A stretch of 64,000 nt of DNA from Rickettsia endosymbiont of Lasioglossum villosulum (GCF_964026455.1 NZ_OZ032152.1:372001-436000), one strand, 5' to 3'. Shown: positions 10,160 to 20,772, counted from the stretch's first letter. A program made the numbers and translations. The notes: generated by a model from the sequence alone, not told the origin.

Positions 10160-11917
10160 ATGAACCACTCACCTAAACCCATCCCTTTTTTATGGTCGAT
10201 TATAAAGCCATATAAATATTTCTATCTTATTATGATGATTGCACCGATTGCAAGCGGTGTTTATCCTATCATATATAATTATGCTGTAAAGCTGGTATTA
10301 GATTTATTTACGCAAAACGAGAAAATTACATTTGCTCAAAGCTATAAACCAATAATGGTTTTTATAGCGGCACAAGCTCTACTTGATGGAGCTTGGCGAG
10401 CTCATAATTTTGCTCAGCTTAAAACGATGCCTTATGTTTTTCAAGATATGATGGATAAAATATGTAATCATTGTTTCAATTTACCATATAGTTATTTTCA
10501 GGATAATCTTTCCGGTTCTATAGTAGGGAAAGTACGTGGCATAGGTGATAATTATTATAAAATACATGAAGCAATCGAATATAAATTAAGTAAGCCATTA
10601 TTAATTACTATATTATCTAGTATCACTCTTGCTAATACTAATCTTAAAATATTTATCGCTGTCATCGCTTTTACTGCTGTTTATTTACCGCTTGCATTAC
10701 AATTTTTTACCAAGCTTGCTAAAATGGAACAAGATAAGCAAGATTCTTGGTATAATTTATTTGGTATAGTAGCCGCTTGCATAACAAATATTTTTACTGT
10801 TTTTTCATTTGCAGCAAAAAAGCGTGAGTTAAATAAAGTACAAGATTATTATTGCAAAGTGCATAACCCTTTGACAATCAGATATTTTAAATATGATCTT
10901 ATTATCTGTGTAATATTATCTTTAGTATATTGGGTATATTTAATAGGAATATTTATATATGTAATTTACTTGCGTAATTTAGGAGAGATTAGCATTGGTG
11001 ATATAGCTTTTATTATGTCGCTAACTTTTTTAGTTGCTGAAAATTCATGGCATACAACTATGGAGCTTAAAAGCTTTTTAGAGAAAATTGCAGCTTTCCG
11101 TTCCGCCTTTACAATTATACAAGCACCGCAAGATACAATAGATAAAGAAAATGCAGCTGAAATAAAAATTTCCAAAGGTGAAATAATATTTAAAGAAATA
11201 TCTTTCGCCTATAAAGAAGATAGTAATGTATTTAAAAATCTTAATTTGCATATTAAAGCCGGCGAGAAAGTTGGTATTGTCGGGCATTCAGGCGGTGGTA
11301 AATCTACTTTGATTGCGTTGTTGTTGAAGAATTTTAAAGCCTCAAGCGGCGATATTATTATCGATAAGCAAAGTATTTATGATAGTTCCTCTGATAGTTT
11401 GCGATCACAAATATCGTTAATTCCACAAGATATTATGCTATTCCATCGCTCTATAGGTGAGAATATCGGTTATGCCAAAGAAAATGCTACGCAGGTCGAA
11501 ATAGAAAATGCTGCAAAAGCTGCAAATATTCATGAATTTATAGAAAACTTGCCGGAGAAGTATAACACTATTGTCGGTGAGAGGGGCGTAAAGCTAAGCG
11601 GCGGGCAGAGGCAACGTATAGCGATTGCTAGGGCTATTCTTAAGAATGCCCCGATCTTAATTTTAGATGAAGCAACCTCAAGCCTTGATAGCCATACCGA
11701 GCAGGAAATACAGAAATCCATTAACGCAATGCTCGATATTGATAATGTAACTATACTTGCTATAGCTCATAGACTATCCACCATCAAACATATGGATAGA
11801 ATTATAGTTATGGATAAAGGTGATATCGTTGAAAGTGGTAATTTTACGGAACTGCTTTCCATAGAAAAAGGTAAATTTAAGGAGCTATGGGAACATCAAG
11901 TTAACGGCTTTGTTTAA
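10160..11917 (+). CDS. ABC transporter, fused permease-ATPase (MsbA/exporter type)
   Basis: A 585-residue half-transporter with an N-terminal six-helix exporter domain (about residues 15-310) and a C-terminal nucleotide-binding domain. Visible motifs are Walker A GHSGGGKST (about 375-383), Q-loop LIPQDIMLF, signature LSGGQRQRIAIAR (about 479), Walker B ILILDEATSSLD (about 497) and the H-loop AHRLS (about 535). The family works as a homodimer and uses ATP to export lipids, peptides or drugs across the inner membrane; the substrate here cannot be told. The gene is intact and follows the LuxR-type gene on the same strand. Confidence 0.85.
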   Translation: MNHSPKPIPFLWSIIKPYKYFYLIMMIAPIASGVYPIIYNYAVKLVLDLFTQNEKITFAQSYKPIMVFIAAQALLDGAWRAHNFAQLKTMPYVFQDMMDKICNHCFNLPYSYFQDNLSGSIVGKVRGIGDNYYKIHEAIEYKLSKPLLITILSSITLANTNLKIFIAVIAFTAVYLPLALQFFTKLAKMEQDKQDSWYNLFGIVAACITNIFTVFSFAAKKRELNKVQDYYCKVHNPLTIRYFKYDLIICVILSLVYWVYLIGIFIYVIYLRNLGEISIGDIAFIMSLTFLVAENSWHTTMELKSFLEKIAAFRSAFTIIQAPQDTIDKENAAEIKISKGEIIFKEISFAYKEDSNVFKNLNLHIKAGEKVGIVGHSGGGKSTLIALLLKNFKASSGDIIIDKQSIYDSSSDSLRSQISLIPQDIMLFHRSIGENIGYAKENATQVEIENAAKAANIHEFIENLPEKYNTIVGERGVKLSGGQRQRIAIARAILKNAPILILDEATSSLDSHTEQEIQKSINAMLDIDNVTILAIAHRLSTIKHMDRIIVMDKGDIVESGNFTELLSIEKGKFKELWEHQVNGFV

Positions 11918-11971
11918 TTTACTATATGCCTTAATATTTAACCTTTTAAACAACAGATGATTACTTTTCTA

Positions 11972-12841
11972 TTATATTTTTGTACAATCTAAGTGATTTA
12001 AAACAATATTATAATTTTTAAGTTGTGAATATAAAGCAATATTTAAATTATTTTTAATATATTCAAAATCAGAGTTTTTCTTAATGTCAATATTGAATCT
12101 AATATAGAAAGTTAAGCCGTTATTATCTACTTTTGTTAAAAATACATTCGCTTCTTCATTAGGAATTATAAAATCTAATTTGCCTATTGATGTTTTAAGT
12201 TTATCCATCAAACTTTCAGGATTTAATTTAGTTTCGCTACTCGGGAATGTTATTTCTACCTGATATTTTACTATATTATTGTCTAGGGTCCAATTTGTTA
12301 CATTATTTAAAATAATTTCACTACTAGGAATAAGGATAGAATGATTGGTAGTAGTTTGTAAAATAATACATCTAATACCTATTGTTTTTACTTTTCCGAT
12401 TACACCTTTTATTTCAATTATATCCCCTTCTTTAATCGGTTGCTCGATCATTATAATAATTCCACTAATAAAATTAGTAATTAATGTTTGCGTACCGAAT
12501 CCTAAACCGAATGCTAATGCTCCGCCTAAAATGGCTAAGCTTCCCATAGGGATATTAGCTAGAGACATAGCAATAATTATATATAAAATACGTATAGAAT
12601 ATGTAATTAGTTTACTTATAATACTTGTGCTAGTGTTGTTACCATTAAATCTATGACTTACAAAGTTATTAACAGATTTAGATAAGCGTTCTGAATATTT
12701 AATACCAAATAGTAAAAGTAGTATGAAAATACAGATATTACTTACTGTGATCTGGTTATTAGCAATAGGAAACAATTCATATTTCCATAAAGCAAGAAAT
12801 TTTTGAGAAATTAATTCAATTCCCTCTTCAATATGATACAT
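11972..12841 (-). CDS. MscS-family mechanosensitive channel
   Basis: A 289-residue protein with three predicted membrane helices and the MscS pore-lining segment GGALAFGLGFGTQTLITNF, followed by the cytoplasmic beta domain (IEQPIKEGDIIEI, SILIPSSEIILNNVTNW). This family opens under membrane tension to release solutes during osmotic downshock. Its length is close to the 286 residues of E. coli MscS. It is convergent with the ABC exporter and intact. The 267-base gap upstream (12842-13108) is AT-rich and shows nothing I can name. Confidence 0.85.
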   Translation of the reverse strand: MYHIEEGIELISQKFLALWKYELFPIANNQITVSNICIFILLLLFGIKYSERLSKSVNNFVSHRFNGNNTSTSIISKLITYSIRILYIIIAMSLANIPMGSLAILGGALAFGLGFGTQTLITNFISGIIIMIEQPIKEGDIIEIKGVIGKVKTIGIRCIILQTTTNHSILIPSSEIILNNVTNWTLDNNIVKYQVEITFPSSETKLNPESLMDKLKTSIGKLDFIIPNEEANVFLTKVDNNGLTFYIRFNIDIKKNSDFEYIKNNLNIALYSQLKNYNIVLNHLDCTKI

Positions 12842-13108
12842 ATTAATTCCTTTATAATAATTTGTTTTTTAAAAAATATAACAAGAAAAGTTAATATATA
12901 AATAATATAGTAAATTTAAAATGTATCAAAAATATAAATTCAATTTAGAAAATCAATTGATTGATAAGTTGCTTTTGAGTAACACATAATTTAATAAAGC
13001 TTGAAAGAAAAGTTACATTTTAGCTTTTACAAAGATTACAATATTGGTTTTAAAAAGTAATATTATGGAATTTAAAATATGGACTTAATTCCTAAATAGT
13101 AAGGAAAA

Positions 13109-14290
13109 ATGTATAATAGATGTTTAAAATTAAGCTTGGATAAAAAACAGACAGCTTTTTTATGGGGGGCAAGAAAAACAGGTAAATCTACTTATCTAAA
13201 AGAATTATATCCAAACTCTATATATTACGATTTATTAAAAACAGATTTACAGCTGAAATATTTAAAAAAGTCTTCAGACTTCCGAGAAGAAATTTTAGGG
13301 CTTGAAAAAGATAAACTCGCTTTACCTATTATAATAGATGAAATCCAAAAAGTACCTGTATTGCTTGATGAAATACATTGGCTTATAGAGAATACGGATT
13401 GTTATTTTATTTTATGTGGTTCAAGTACAAGAAAATTAAGAATTGCCGGTACAAATTTATTGGGAGGCAGAGCGATAAAATATAATTTTTATCTATTAGT
13501 ATATCCAGAGATAAAAAAAGATTTTAATTTACTCAAGATATTCAATAATGGCTTAATTCCATCACATTTTATCAGTAATAACCCTCGTAAATTGTTAAAA
13601 GCATATGTAGAAGATTATTTAACAAATGAAATCAGAGTCGAAGGGTTAGTACGAAACATAGCAGCTTTCGGTAGATTTATGGATAGTATTGCTTTTTCTC
13701 ATGGTGAGTTATTAAACTATTCTAATATAGCACGTGATTGTAGCATAGATGCAAAAACAGTTAAGGAATATTATCAAATACTTGTTGATACTTTAGTAGG
13801 ATATTTACTTTATCCATATAGCAAAAAAGTTAGCAGAGAAATTATATCATCTGTGCCAAAATTTTATTTTTTTGATGTTGGGGTTGCAAATAATATTACC
13901 CAGCATCAATTTGATAATACAAAAGGGCAAGAAGCAGGAAAAGCCTTAGAACATTATATATTTACCGAGTTAAAAGCTTATATAGGTTTAAATGATCTTG
14001 ATTATCGTATAAATTATTGGCGTACTAAAACAGGTCTAGAGGTTGATTTTATAATTAGCACAGTTCGTGGTAATAAGATTTTACCGATAGAAGTAAAAAT
14101 CTCAGAAAATGTACATAATAGTGAGCTTCGAGGTATTAAATCTTTTATGGAAGAGCATAAAGTACATAAAGGCTATATAGTATGCTTAGAAGAAAGGCTA
14201 AGGAAAATAACTTGGGACACGCAAGAAATAGATATAATACCTCTGCAACAATTTTTAGAAAAATTATGGAATAATGAAATTATTTTTTAA
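13109..14290 (+). CDS. AAA-type ATPase with DUF4143 domain
   Basis: A 393-residue protein. The N-terminal ATPase has Walker A GARKTGKST (residues 20-28), Walker B PIIIDEIQK (about 74-82) and the sensor strand FILCGSSTRKL. The C-terminal half is the DUF4143 winged-helix plus nuclease-like region, ending in YWRTKTGLEVDFII and ILPIEVK, which carries the D-(x)n-ExK pattern of PD-(D/E)XK-like folds. Such proteins are frequent in Rickettsia and archaea; their role is undetermined. The frame is intact. Confidence 0.75.
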   Translation: MYNRCLKLSLDKKQTAFLWGARKTGKSTYLKELYPNSIYYDLLKTDLQLKYLKKSSDFREEILGLEKDKLALPIIIDEIQKVPVLLDEIHWLIENTDCYFILCGSSTRKLRIAGTNLLGGRAIKYNFYLLVYPEIKKDFNLLKIFNNGLIPSHFISNNPRKLLKAYVEDYLTNEIRVEGLVRNIAAFGRFMDSIAFSHGELLNYSNIARDCSIDAKTVKEYYQILVDTLVGYLLYPYSKKVSREIISSVPKFYFFDVGVANNITQHQFDNTKGQEAGKALEHYIFTELKAYIGLNDLDYRINYWRTKTGLEVDFIISTVRGNKILPIEVKISENVHNSELRGIKSFMEEHKVHKGYIVCLEERLRKITWDTQEIDIIPLQQFLEKLWNNEIIF

Positions 14291-14315
14291 AGTTGTAGAT
14301 CCGTCACCCTATTGT

Positions 14316-14387
14316 GGTATTGTTGCATGACTCATTTGTCTCCCAGATTCTGCGGGAATGGTATAGAAATCATGCCGCAATACTACT
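14316..14387. repeat. Partial RPE-like repeat
   Basis: GGTATTGTTGCATG followed by a degenerate CCCAGATTCTGCGGGAATG hairpin resembles the terminus of the element at 3283. Only one end is recognisable, so this is probably a decayed copy. Confidence 0.35.
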
Positions 14388-14443
14388 TTTAGCTAAGAAT
14401 GAATTAAAATATAAGCTGTCCAGTTATCATTTTTTTATAGCAG

Positions 14444-15616
14444 TTATAAATTAATTTTGAAGTTTATACTTCCTAAATGCGATATAAATTTATTTGCTTT
14501 AGTTCCATTATAATTTATTCCTATCTCAATTGATTTTGTTTTAAGGCTTAATTTTGCCCCATAACTAAAACTTAAAGGTAGTTTCCTAATATATATAGGT
14601 AATATTCTATTATCTATAATATTTGTTTGAGCACTTGGTATTTTTGACTTAATATTTTTATGGGCAAAAGCATATATTTCAGGAGTAATAATTACTGATT
14701 TTAGTGTATTTGGATTTGCTAATTTTACCCCTAAGATACTTTCAATCGTCTGCTCTTTAACACTTGCTATTGATAAATTATCTTCTAAATATGATGCTTC
14801 TCTAATTTTGTTATATTTAAGTCCTAACATAGGCTTAATATGCGTAGTACTAAATAACTTATAGTTAGAGCCAAGCATTACTTGTATAGTACTAGTATAG
14901 GCTTTGTGAGTATTTTTTCTTTGATTAAAGTTAATTATATCACTAATTCCATATATTCCAATTATACTTGTAAAGATGTTTTGGTTTGAAGGTATATATA
15001 GTCCATACAATGAGTAGTAATTACTTCTAACTGTAGTTTTATATTTTGGAAAATTAAATTTTGTTTCTACTCTAGTAAAATTTGCTCCAAGTTGCAAAGA
15101 ATTGTTTAAGTGTGCATCATGCCCTATTATTGTGCCTCTACTTGTACTATGATATCTACTTATTTCTTTTGTTTCTTTTTGAGTTGCTTTGCCTATAAAT
15201 GGATTAATATAAAATCCATAAATTTGCTCTTCATCTCCTGCGGCTAATGCTCCAAAATTTCTTGTTAATGAATTTAATCTATTATCAATATTAGATATTA
15301 AAATATCGGTATTATTAACCACTCTACGTGGTGCAAATTCTGTGGTTGTAGAATTTTTCGTTGATGTTAAGCTATTGTTAGCATGATGTACTAAATTATT
15401 TTCAAAATTTTCTTCAGTATTACTATTTATTTTGCTTTCATCATTTAGATTATAATTATCAGCTACTCCATTTTTAGCTAAATTATCTATATTTTCGTTT
15501 AAACTGTTATCTGCATCAAAATTATGCTCGATCAATTCAATTATTTCGTTATAATTTGACTCTAATTCTTCATCATTTAAGGCTATAACGGAATTATTAT
15601 CTGGTATATCTTGCAA
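14444..15616 (-). CDS. Autotransporter beta-domain protein, 3' part of a split gene
   Basis: A 390-codon frame. An acidic Asn/Glu-rich passenger of about 125 residues is followed by a beta-barrel (about residues 130-390) of alternating amphipathic strands, ending in the aromatic/hydrophobic terminus SINFKINL, as in type V secretion barrels. The frame begins at a TTG but is open upstream, and the signal-peptide-bearing N-terminus is in another frame at 15627-15866. It resembles the small Sca-like autotransporters of Rickettsia, which sit in the outer membrane. The junction makes it a split or decaying gene. Confidence 0.65.
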   Translation of the reverse strand: MQDIPDNNSVIALNDEELESNYNEIIELIEHNFDADNSLNENIDNLAKNGVADNYNLNDESKINSNTEENFENNLVHHANNSLTSTKNSTTTEFAPRRVVNNTDILISNIDNRLNSLTRNFGALAAGDEEQIYGFYINPFIGKATQKETKEISRYHSTSRGTIIGHDAHLNNSLQLGANFTRVETKFNFPKYKTTVRSNYYSLYGLYIPSNQNIFTSIIGIYGISDIINFNQRKNTHKAYTSTIQVMLGSNYKLFSTTHIKPMLGLKYNKIREASYLEDNLSIASVKEQTIESILGVKLANPNTLKSVIITPEIYAFAHKNIKSKIPSAQTNIIDNRILPIYIRKLPLSFSYGAKLSLKTKSIEIGINYNGTKANKFISHLGSINFKINL

Positions 15617-15626
15617 ATTATCTGCT

Positions 15627-15866
15627 TCATTGTGGGTATTGGAGCTTTCCTCTAATATTTTGAGAGGAAGGATAATATGACAGAGAGTGTAAAACTAAAT
15701 CATCAATTATACTATCATCTATAAGATCAGTATCGTCCCATAAAAAATCATTATCATCAAATACAAAATCATTGAGGTTATTACTTTCTATAGTTGGGTT
15801 TTCTGTATGTGGAGATGCTTTAATTTGAATTGATATTAATATGACTAATAAAAAAATATATTTCAT
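15627..15866 (-). pseudogene. Signal-peptide end of the split autotransporter
   Basis: A 79-codon frame with a clear Sec signal peptide (MKYIFLLVILISIQIKASP) and an acidic stretch (FDDNDFLWDDTDLIDDS). It terminates about 10 bases before the downstream frame, and reading continues in a shifted frame through NTHNEADN into the 390-codon part. One frameshift near 15640-15690 would fuse the two into a protein of about 480 residues. Confidence 0.6.
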
Positions 15867-15964
15867 TACTTGTTACCTATTTTTAATACTTCAAATAAAA
15901 ATTAAATTACCATATTTTATGGTAATAATCAATTAGAAATTAAAGTAGTTAATTAAAATCTTTC

Positions 15965-16234
15965 TTGAACGATTTTTTATTTAGAAAAAATGAAGAAGTG
16001 AATAATAAAGTAAGTCAGCTTTTAGGTGGGGAAAAAGCTAGATTAAGCCTAGCTAAAATTGCAGCTAGCTCACCAAAGCTTTTAGTACTTGATGAAATCA
16101 CTAACAACCTTGATTTAGAGACAAAGGAGCATATAATACAAATTTTAAAATCATATCTAAGTGCGATGTTAATTATTTCACATGATATGGATTTTTTGAA
16201 AGTAATCGAAATAAAGGATTTTTTTAGAAGATAA
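15965..16234 (+). pseudogene. 3' fragment of an ABC-F ATPase gene
   Basis: Contains LLGGEKARLSLAK (signature motif), SPKLLVLDEITNNLD (Walker B) and ISHDMDFL (H-loop), but no Walker A or first ABC domain. It is the C-terminal end of an ABC-F protein whose 5' part is gone. Near 16215-16230 it passes directly into the 5'-truncated ABC-F gene that follows, so two paralogues seem to have been joined by deletion. Confidence 0.7.
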
Positions 16235-16295
16235 TAAAAGATATGGTTTAGTAGGTGCCAACGGAGCTGGTAAAACAACCTTTTTTAAAGTTTTA

Positions 16296-17756
16296 ATGAG
16301 AGAGGAAGAACCGGCATTCGGCGAGGTTAATGTACCTAAAAATTCTAAAGTAGGATGTTTAAAGCAAGATCAATTTCTCTTTGAAAATACCAAAATTATA
16401 GATACGGTAATAGCAGGCAATAAAGAATTATGGCAAGCCTTGCAAGAAAAAGAAGAAATATTGAATAAGCAAGAATGTAGTGATGAAGATGGCTATAAGC
16501 TTGGTGAACTTGAGCAAATAATATTTGATAATGATGGATATAGTGCTGAAGTTTTTGCAAGTAGTTTGCTTACAGGGCTTGGGATAAATGAAAAATATCA
16601 TTATGAGCCTCTTTCTATATTATCAGGGGGTTATAAATTGCGGGTTTTACTTGCTCAAAGTCTGTTTAATAATCCTGATATTTTATTATTAGATGAGCCG
16701 ACAAACCATTTGGATATTGTTTCAATTTATTGGCTTGAGAATTATTTAAAAAATTCTTTTAAAGGAATATTAATTTTTATTTCACATGATTTGGCTTTTT
16801 TAAATAATGTTGCAACGGATATTTTAGATATAGATTATGGAGAAATAAAATCATATACGGGTAATTATGATAATTTTGTTCAAGAAAAAGCAATAATAGC
16901 TGAACAGAAATTAAGTGAGCGAAATTTTTTAGAAAAAAAAATAGAAAATATGCAAGCTTGGGTGGATAAATTTAGAGCAGGTACAAGAGCAAGGCAAAGT
17001 AGCTCGCGAGAAAAGCAGTTAGAAAAAATACAAGTGCCGGATTTGCAAAAAACTTCACGAATTAGTCCGTTATTTAGATTTTTGCAGCTAAGATCTTCAG
17101 GGAAGTTAGTATTAAAAATTGATCAGATAACTAAGAGTTTTGAGGATAAACAAATATTAAATAAAGTAGGTTTTAGCGTATCACGAGGCGAGAAAATTAT
17201 CATTATCGGTGCAAATGGTATCGGCAAATCTACTTTATTAAAAATTTTGATGAATAAAATAGAAGCTGATCAGGGTAGTTATGAATGGGGATATGAAGCA
17301 CAAATATCTTATTTTGCTCAAGATCATCATGAATTACTTAATAAAAATATTAGCATTCTTGACTGGCTTAAAAATTACGCTGAAAAAGAAACAGAGAACA
17401 CCATAAGAAATATATTAGGGCAGGTATTATTTCGTAGTGATGAAGTAAATAAAAATATTCTAAATTTAAGTGGTGGAGAGGGAGCAAGATTATTACTTGC
17501 TAAAATGATACTAGAAAAAAGCAATATTTTAGTTCTTGACGAGCCAACAAACCATCTTGATTTAGAATCACGAGAAGCACTTAAAAAAGCCTTGGTTGAT
17601 TTTGAGGGTACAGTAATATTAGTTACTCACGATCGTGACTTTGCAAGCCTAGCAACTAGAATTATCGCTCTTTCTCATAAAAGAAATATTATCGATTTTA
17701 AAGGTAAATATAAAGAATATGTTGAAAAATACGGCAATGATTATCTAAAAATCTGA
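16296..17756 (+). CDS. ABC-F family ATPase, 5'-truncated
   Basis: Two ABC domains. The first has LSGGYKLR and LLLDEPTNHLD (about residues 110-145); the second has GANGIGKST, LSGGEGARL and LVLDEPTNHLD. The first Walker A, VGANGAGKTT, lies upstream of the only ATG, encoded at about 16251-16280 in the same open frame, which starts after a stop at 16212. The authentic start and about 25 codons have been replaced by the neighbouring fragment. ABC-F proteins act on the ribosome (translation factors, YbiT/Uup-like). Without the first Walker A the product would be impaired, so this may be a young pseudogene. Confidence 0.65.
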   Translation: MREEEPAFGEVNVPKNSKVGCLKQDQFLFENTKIIDTVIAGNKELWQALQEKEEILNKQECSDEDGYKLGELEQIIFDNDGYSAEVFASSLLTGLGINEKYHYEPLSILSGGYKLRVLLAQSLFNNPDILLLDEPTNHLDIVSIYWLENYLKNSFKGILIFISHDLAFLNNVATDILDIDYGEIKSYTGNYDNFVQEKAIIAEQKLSERNFLEKKIENMQAWVDKFRAGTRARQSSSREKQLEKIQVPDLQKTSRISPLFRFLQLRSSGKLVLKIDQITKSFEDKQILNKVGFSVSRGEKIIIIGANGIGKSTLLKILMNKIEADQGSYEWGYEAQISYFAQDHHELLNKNISILDWLKNYAEKETENTIRNILGQVLFRSDEVNKNILNLSGGEGARLLLAKMILEKSNILVLDEPTNHLDLESREALKKALVDFEGTVILVTHDRDFASLATRIIALSHKRNIIDFKGKYKEYVEKYGNDYLKI

Positions 17757-17833
17757 TAATAAAAAATATATATTTAATTCATTAGCACATTCTTATATAG
17801 TCATAAGCCAGTATATAAATAATTTTACTTGGT

Positions 17834-20494
17834 ATGAATTTTCAAGAGTTTAAGCATAAATATGGTTATGATGCTGCTACTAAAATGATGCAGCAATATT
17901 TAGATATTAAATTTGCTCACCTAGATTGCTTATTGCTTTTTAGAATGGGTGATTTTTATGAAATGTTTTATGAAGATGCCGTGCTTGCTAGCGGCGTACT
18001 CGGTATTGCTCTAACTAAGAGGGGTAAGAATGGTGATGAAGAAGTCCCGATGTGCGGCGTACCTTACCATGCTCTTGAGAATTACCTAACTAAATTAATC
18101 GAAGAAAATTATAAGGTCGCTATTTGCGATCAGCTTGAAACCCCTGAAGAGGCAAAAAATAGAGGAGGTTATAAGGCAGTAGTTAATAGAAATGTTACCC
18201 GGATTATAACACCTGGCACAGTGATTGAGGAAAACCTAATTACCACTGCTGAGCCGAATTATCTAGCAAGTCTTGTTGTGCCGAAAAACAAAGATACGGC
18301 AGCACTTTGCTATGCTGACCTTTCTACTTCCACGATTTTTGTAGTTAATGTTCCTGAGCTTGAAATTCTTAATGAACTTGCTCGCCTAAAACCTCATGAA
18401 ATTCTGCTTAGCGAGCATTTAAGGTCTTCTGATCTTGCGAGTAATATTTCCAAGCAACTAAATTTCCGCATTACTTATCAAGTCGATAGTTTTTTTGCCG
18501 CTAATAAGTGTGAAAAGATTATTCTAGATTTTTATAAGATGCAAGATATTAAAGGGGTAGGGGAAATATCTAGCAGTCAAATTTGTGCGATAGGTAGTAT
18601 CTTGGAATATCTTACCCTAACGCAAAAAGAAAATATCCCCAATTTACCAAAGCCAAAGATTATCGATTTTCATAGCTACATGACAATTGATTTTTCAACA
18701 AGACGTAATCTTGAGATTGTTACAAATTCATGCGGAGGGAATAAAGGAAGCTTGCTTAGCACCCTTAACCACACTGTTACTAAACAAGGTGGGCGGTTGT
18801 TATATAACTTCCTATCAAGTCCGTTAACTGATACTCATAAAATAAATCAGCGTTTAAATATAACGGAGTTTTTCCATTCTAATCTAGATATAACCGCAAA
18901 AGTCCGTGAGCTACTAAAGAAAACTAGCGATATAGAGCGTTGTTTAACCCGTATTACTATGAATAGAGGTTCGGGGCGTGATTTGCTTAGTATTAAATAT
19001 ACGTTAGAGACGGCTAACTCTATCAAAGAAATATTTTTCGATAATTATGGCTTTGAGCTACCAAGTTTTATTGAAAAAATTGTTAAGCCATTAATAAGAA
19101 ATGATGAGCTATATAATTTAATAGAAGAAAGCATATGCGAAGATGCCCCGAATAATTTAAATGATGGTGGTGTTATAAAACATTCATATCACCCAAAAGT
19201 ATTACAGTTACATGATCTAATTAATAACGGCAAATTACATATTGAAAAACTAAAAGATCAGTATAAAAGAGAAACGGGAATAGATAGTTTAAAAATATCT
19301 CACAATAATGTGATAGGGCTGTTTATCGATATCACCGCTAAAAATGCTAATAAGATTAATGACCCTAAATTTATTCATCGTCAAACGACTGTTAATAGCG
19401 TGCGTTATACTACAATTGAATTGCAAAAACTTGAAAGTGATCTAGTTAATGCTAAAACCTTGGTAGTGAGTTTGGAAAAAGAGTTATACGAAGATATATG
19501 CAAGCGGGTAACGAAGCAATCCGATTATTTGCGGATTCTTGCCAGTTCTCTAAGTGGTATTGATGTATTTTGTAATTTTGCTTATATTGCAAGTGAAAAT
19601 GATTATGTCAGACCTGAATTTACCGATGATTTAAGCTTTGACATCGTTAAAGGGCGGCATCCAGTAGTCGAAGAAGCTTTGAATAAAGAGAGAAAAAGCT
19701 TTGTGCATAATGATTGTCATTTATCGGAAGCGGAGCGTATTTGGCTAATCACTGGTCCTAATATGGCAGGTAAAAGTACTTTCCTAAGGCAAAATGCCAT
19801 TATCGCAATCATTGCTCAAATAGGTTCATTCGTGCCTGCTAAAAGTGCTAGAATAGGGATGGTGGATAAAATATTTAGCAGAATCGGGGCAGCTGACGAC
19901 CTGATTAAAGGACAATCGACTTTTATGGCAGAAATGCTAGAGACGTCAGCGATCCTTGCACAATCTACCAAAAACTCCCTAATTATATTAGATGAGGTCG
20001 GCAGAGGTACTTCAACTTATGATGGTGTATCTATTGCTTGGTCGGTGCTTGAATATATCCATGATAAATTAAAATGTCGCTGCTTATTTGCAACGCATTA
20101 TCATGAGCTAACTATTATGGATAATTTTCTGCCAGCTATGCAAAATTATACTATTGCTATTGAGGAATCAGGCAAAGATATTTTATTTTTACATAATATT
20201 ATAGCAGGTGCAGCTGATAGATCGTATGGCATCCATGTTGCAGCCTTAGCGGGGCTGCCTGCAAGTGTTATTAATAGAGCCGAGCAGATTCTGCTTAAAT
20301 TCGAGAAAAATGCAGCAGGTAAAGGAAAGAATATTTTATCGACAGAGTCAAATAATTTGAGTTTATTTGCTCTTGAGCCTCCTAAACAGATGCAGAATTC
20401 TAAACTTGAAGAAAAATTTAAAACCATAGATCCCGATAAACTCTCGCCTAAAGAAGCTCTTGAGTTGATTTATGAACTGAAAAAATCGTTTTAA
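17834..20494 (+). CDS. mutS: DNA mismatch repair protein MutS
   Basis: An 886-residue full-length MutS. The mismatch-recognition Phe-X-Glu is visible as GDFYEMF (Phe41, Glu43). The connector, lever and clamp regions follow, then the ATPase with Walker A GPNMAGKST (about residue 642), the Walker B region SLIILDEVGRGTSTYDG and the histidine loop FATHYHEL. It binds base mismatches as a dimer and recruits MutL. It is intact and transcribed alone. Confidence 0.96.
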   Translation: MNFQEFKHKYGYDAATKMMQQYLDIKFAHLDCLLLFRMGDFYEMFYEDAVLASGVLGIALTKRGKNGDEEVPMCGVPYHALENYLTKLIEENYKVAICDQLETPEEAKNRGGYKAVVNRNVTRIITPGTVIEENLITTAEPNYLASLVVPKNKDTAALCYADLSTSTIFVVNVPELEILNELARLKPHEILLSEHLRSSDLASNISKQLNFRITYQVDSFFAANKCEKIILDFYKMQDIKGVGEISSSQICAIGSILEYLTLTQKENIPNLPKPKIIDFHSYMTIDFSTRRNLEIVTNSCGGNKGSLLSTLNHTVTKQGGRLLYNFLSSPLTDTHKINQRLNITEFFHSNLDITAKVRELLKKTSDIERCLTRITMNRGSGRDLLSIKYTLETANSIKEIFFDNYGFELPSFIEKIVKPLIRNDELYNLIEESICEDAPNNLNDGGVIKHSYHPKVLQLHDLINNGKLHIEKLKDQYKRETGIDSLKISHNNVIGLFIDITAKNANKINDPKFIHRQTTVNSVRYTTIELQKLESDLVNAKTLVVSLEKELYEDICKRVTKQSDYLRILASSLSGIDVFCNFAYIASENDYVRPEFTDDLSFDIVKGRHPVVEEALNKERKSFVHNDCHLSEAERIWLITGPNMAGKSTFLRQNAIIAIIAQIGSFVPAKSARIGMVDKIFSRIGAADDLIKGQSTFMAEMLETSAILAQSTKNSLIILDEVGRGTSTYDGVSIAWSVLEYIHDKLKCRCLFATHYHELTIMDNFLPAMQNYTIAIEESGKDILFLHNIIAGAADRSYGIHVAALAGLPASVINRAEQILLKFEKNAAGKGKNILSTESNNLSLFALEPPKQMQNSKLEEKFKTIDPDKLSPKEALELIYELKKSF

Positions 20495-20668
20495 AATAAA
20501 TGCAATATATTAATAATTTTCTAATTTAACTGTTGCAATTTATTCCATTATTTCTTATATTCAAAGTCGCTTAAATAAAAAGCACAAGGGTGTTTTAATA
20601 TTAATAATGAATTTTATCCCCTTAAATTCAAATATTAAAATGCCCACAGCTAATTATTCTATATTTAA

Positions 20669-20743
20669 GCGGGTGTAGCTCAGGGGTAGAGCGCTACCTT
20701 GCCAAGGTCGAAGTCGAGGGTTCGAATCCCTTCACCCGCTCCA
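20669..20743 (+). tRNA. tRNA-Gly (anticodon GCC)
   Basis: A 75-base cloverleaf: acceptor GCGGGTG pairing with CACCCGC, D-arm AGCTCAGGGGTAGAGC, anticodon loop TTGCCAA (GCC), T-arm GAGGGTTCGAATCCCTT, and an encoded CCA end. It lies between mutS and mpg with no sign of an integrated element at its 3' end. Confidence 0.96.
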
Positions 20744-20772
20744 ATAATTTTCTTCCAAATTTCTGCTTTTAG

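Noticed and set aside
20669..20743. tRNA-Gly as integration site of the mobile element
   Set aside because: No duplicated tRNA 3' end or integrase lies near it, and backbone genes flank it on both sides.
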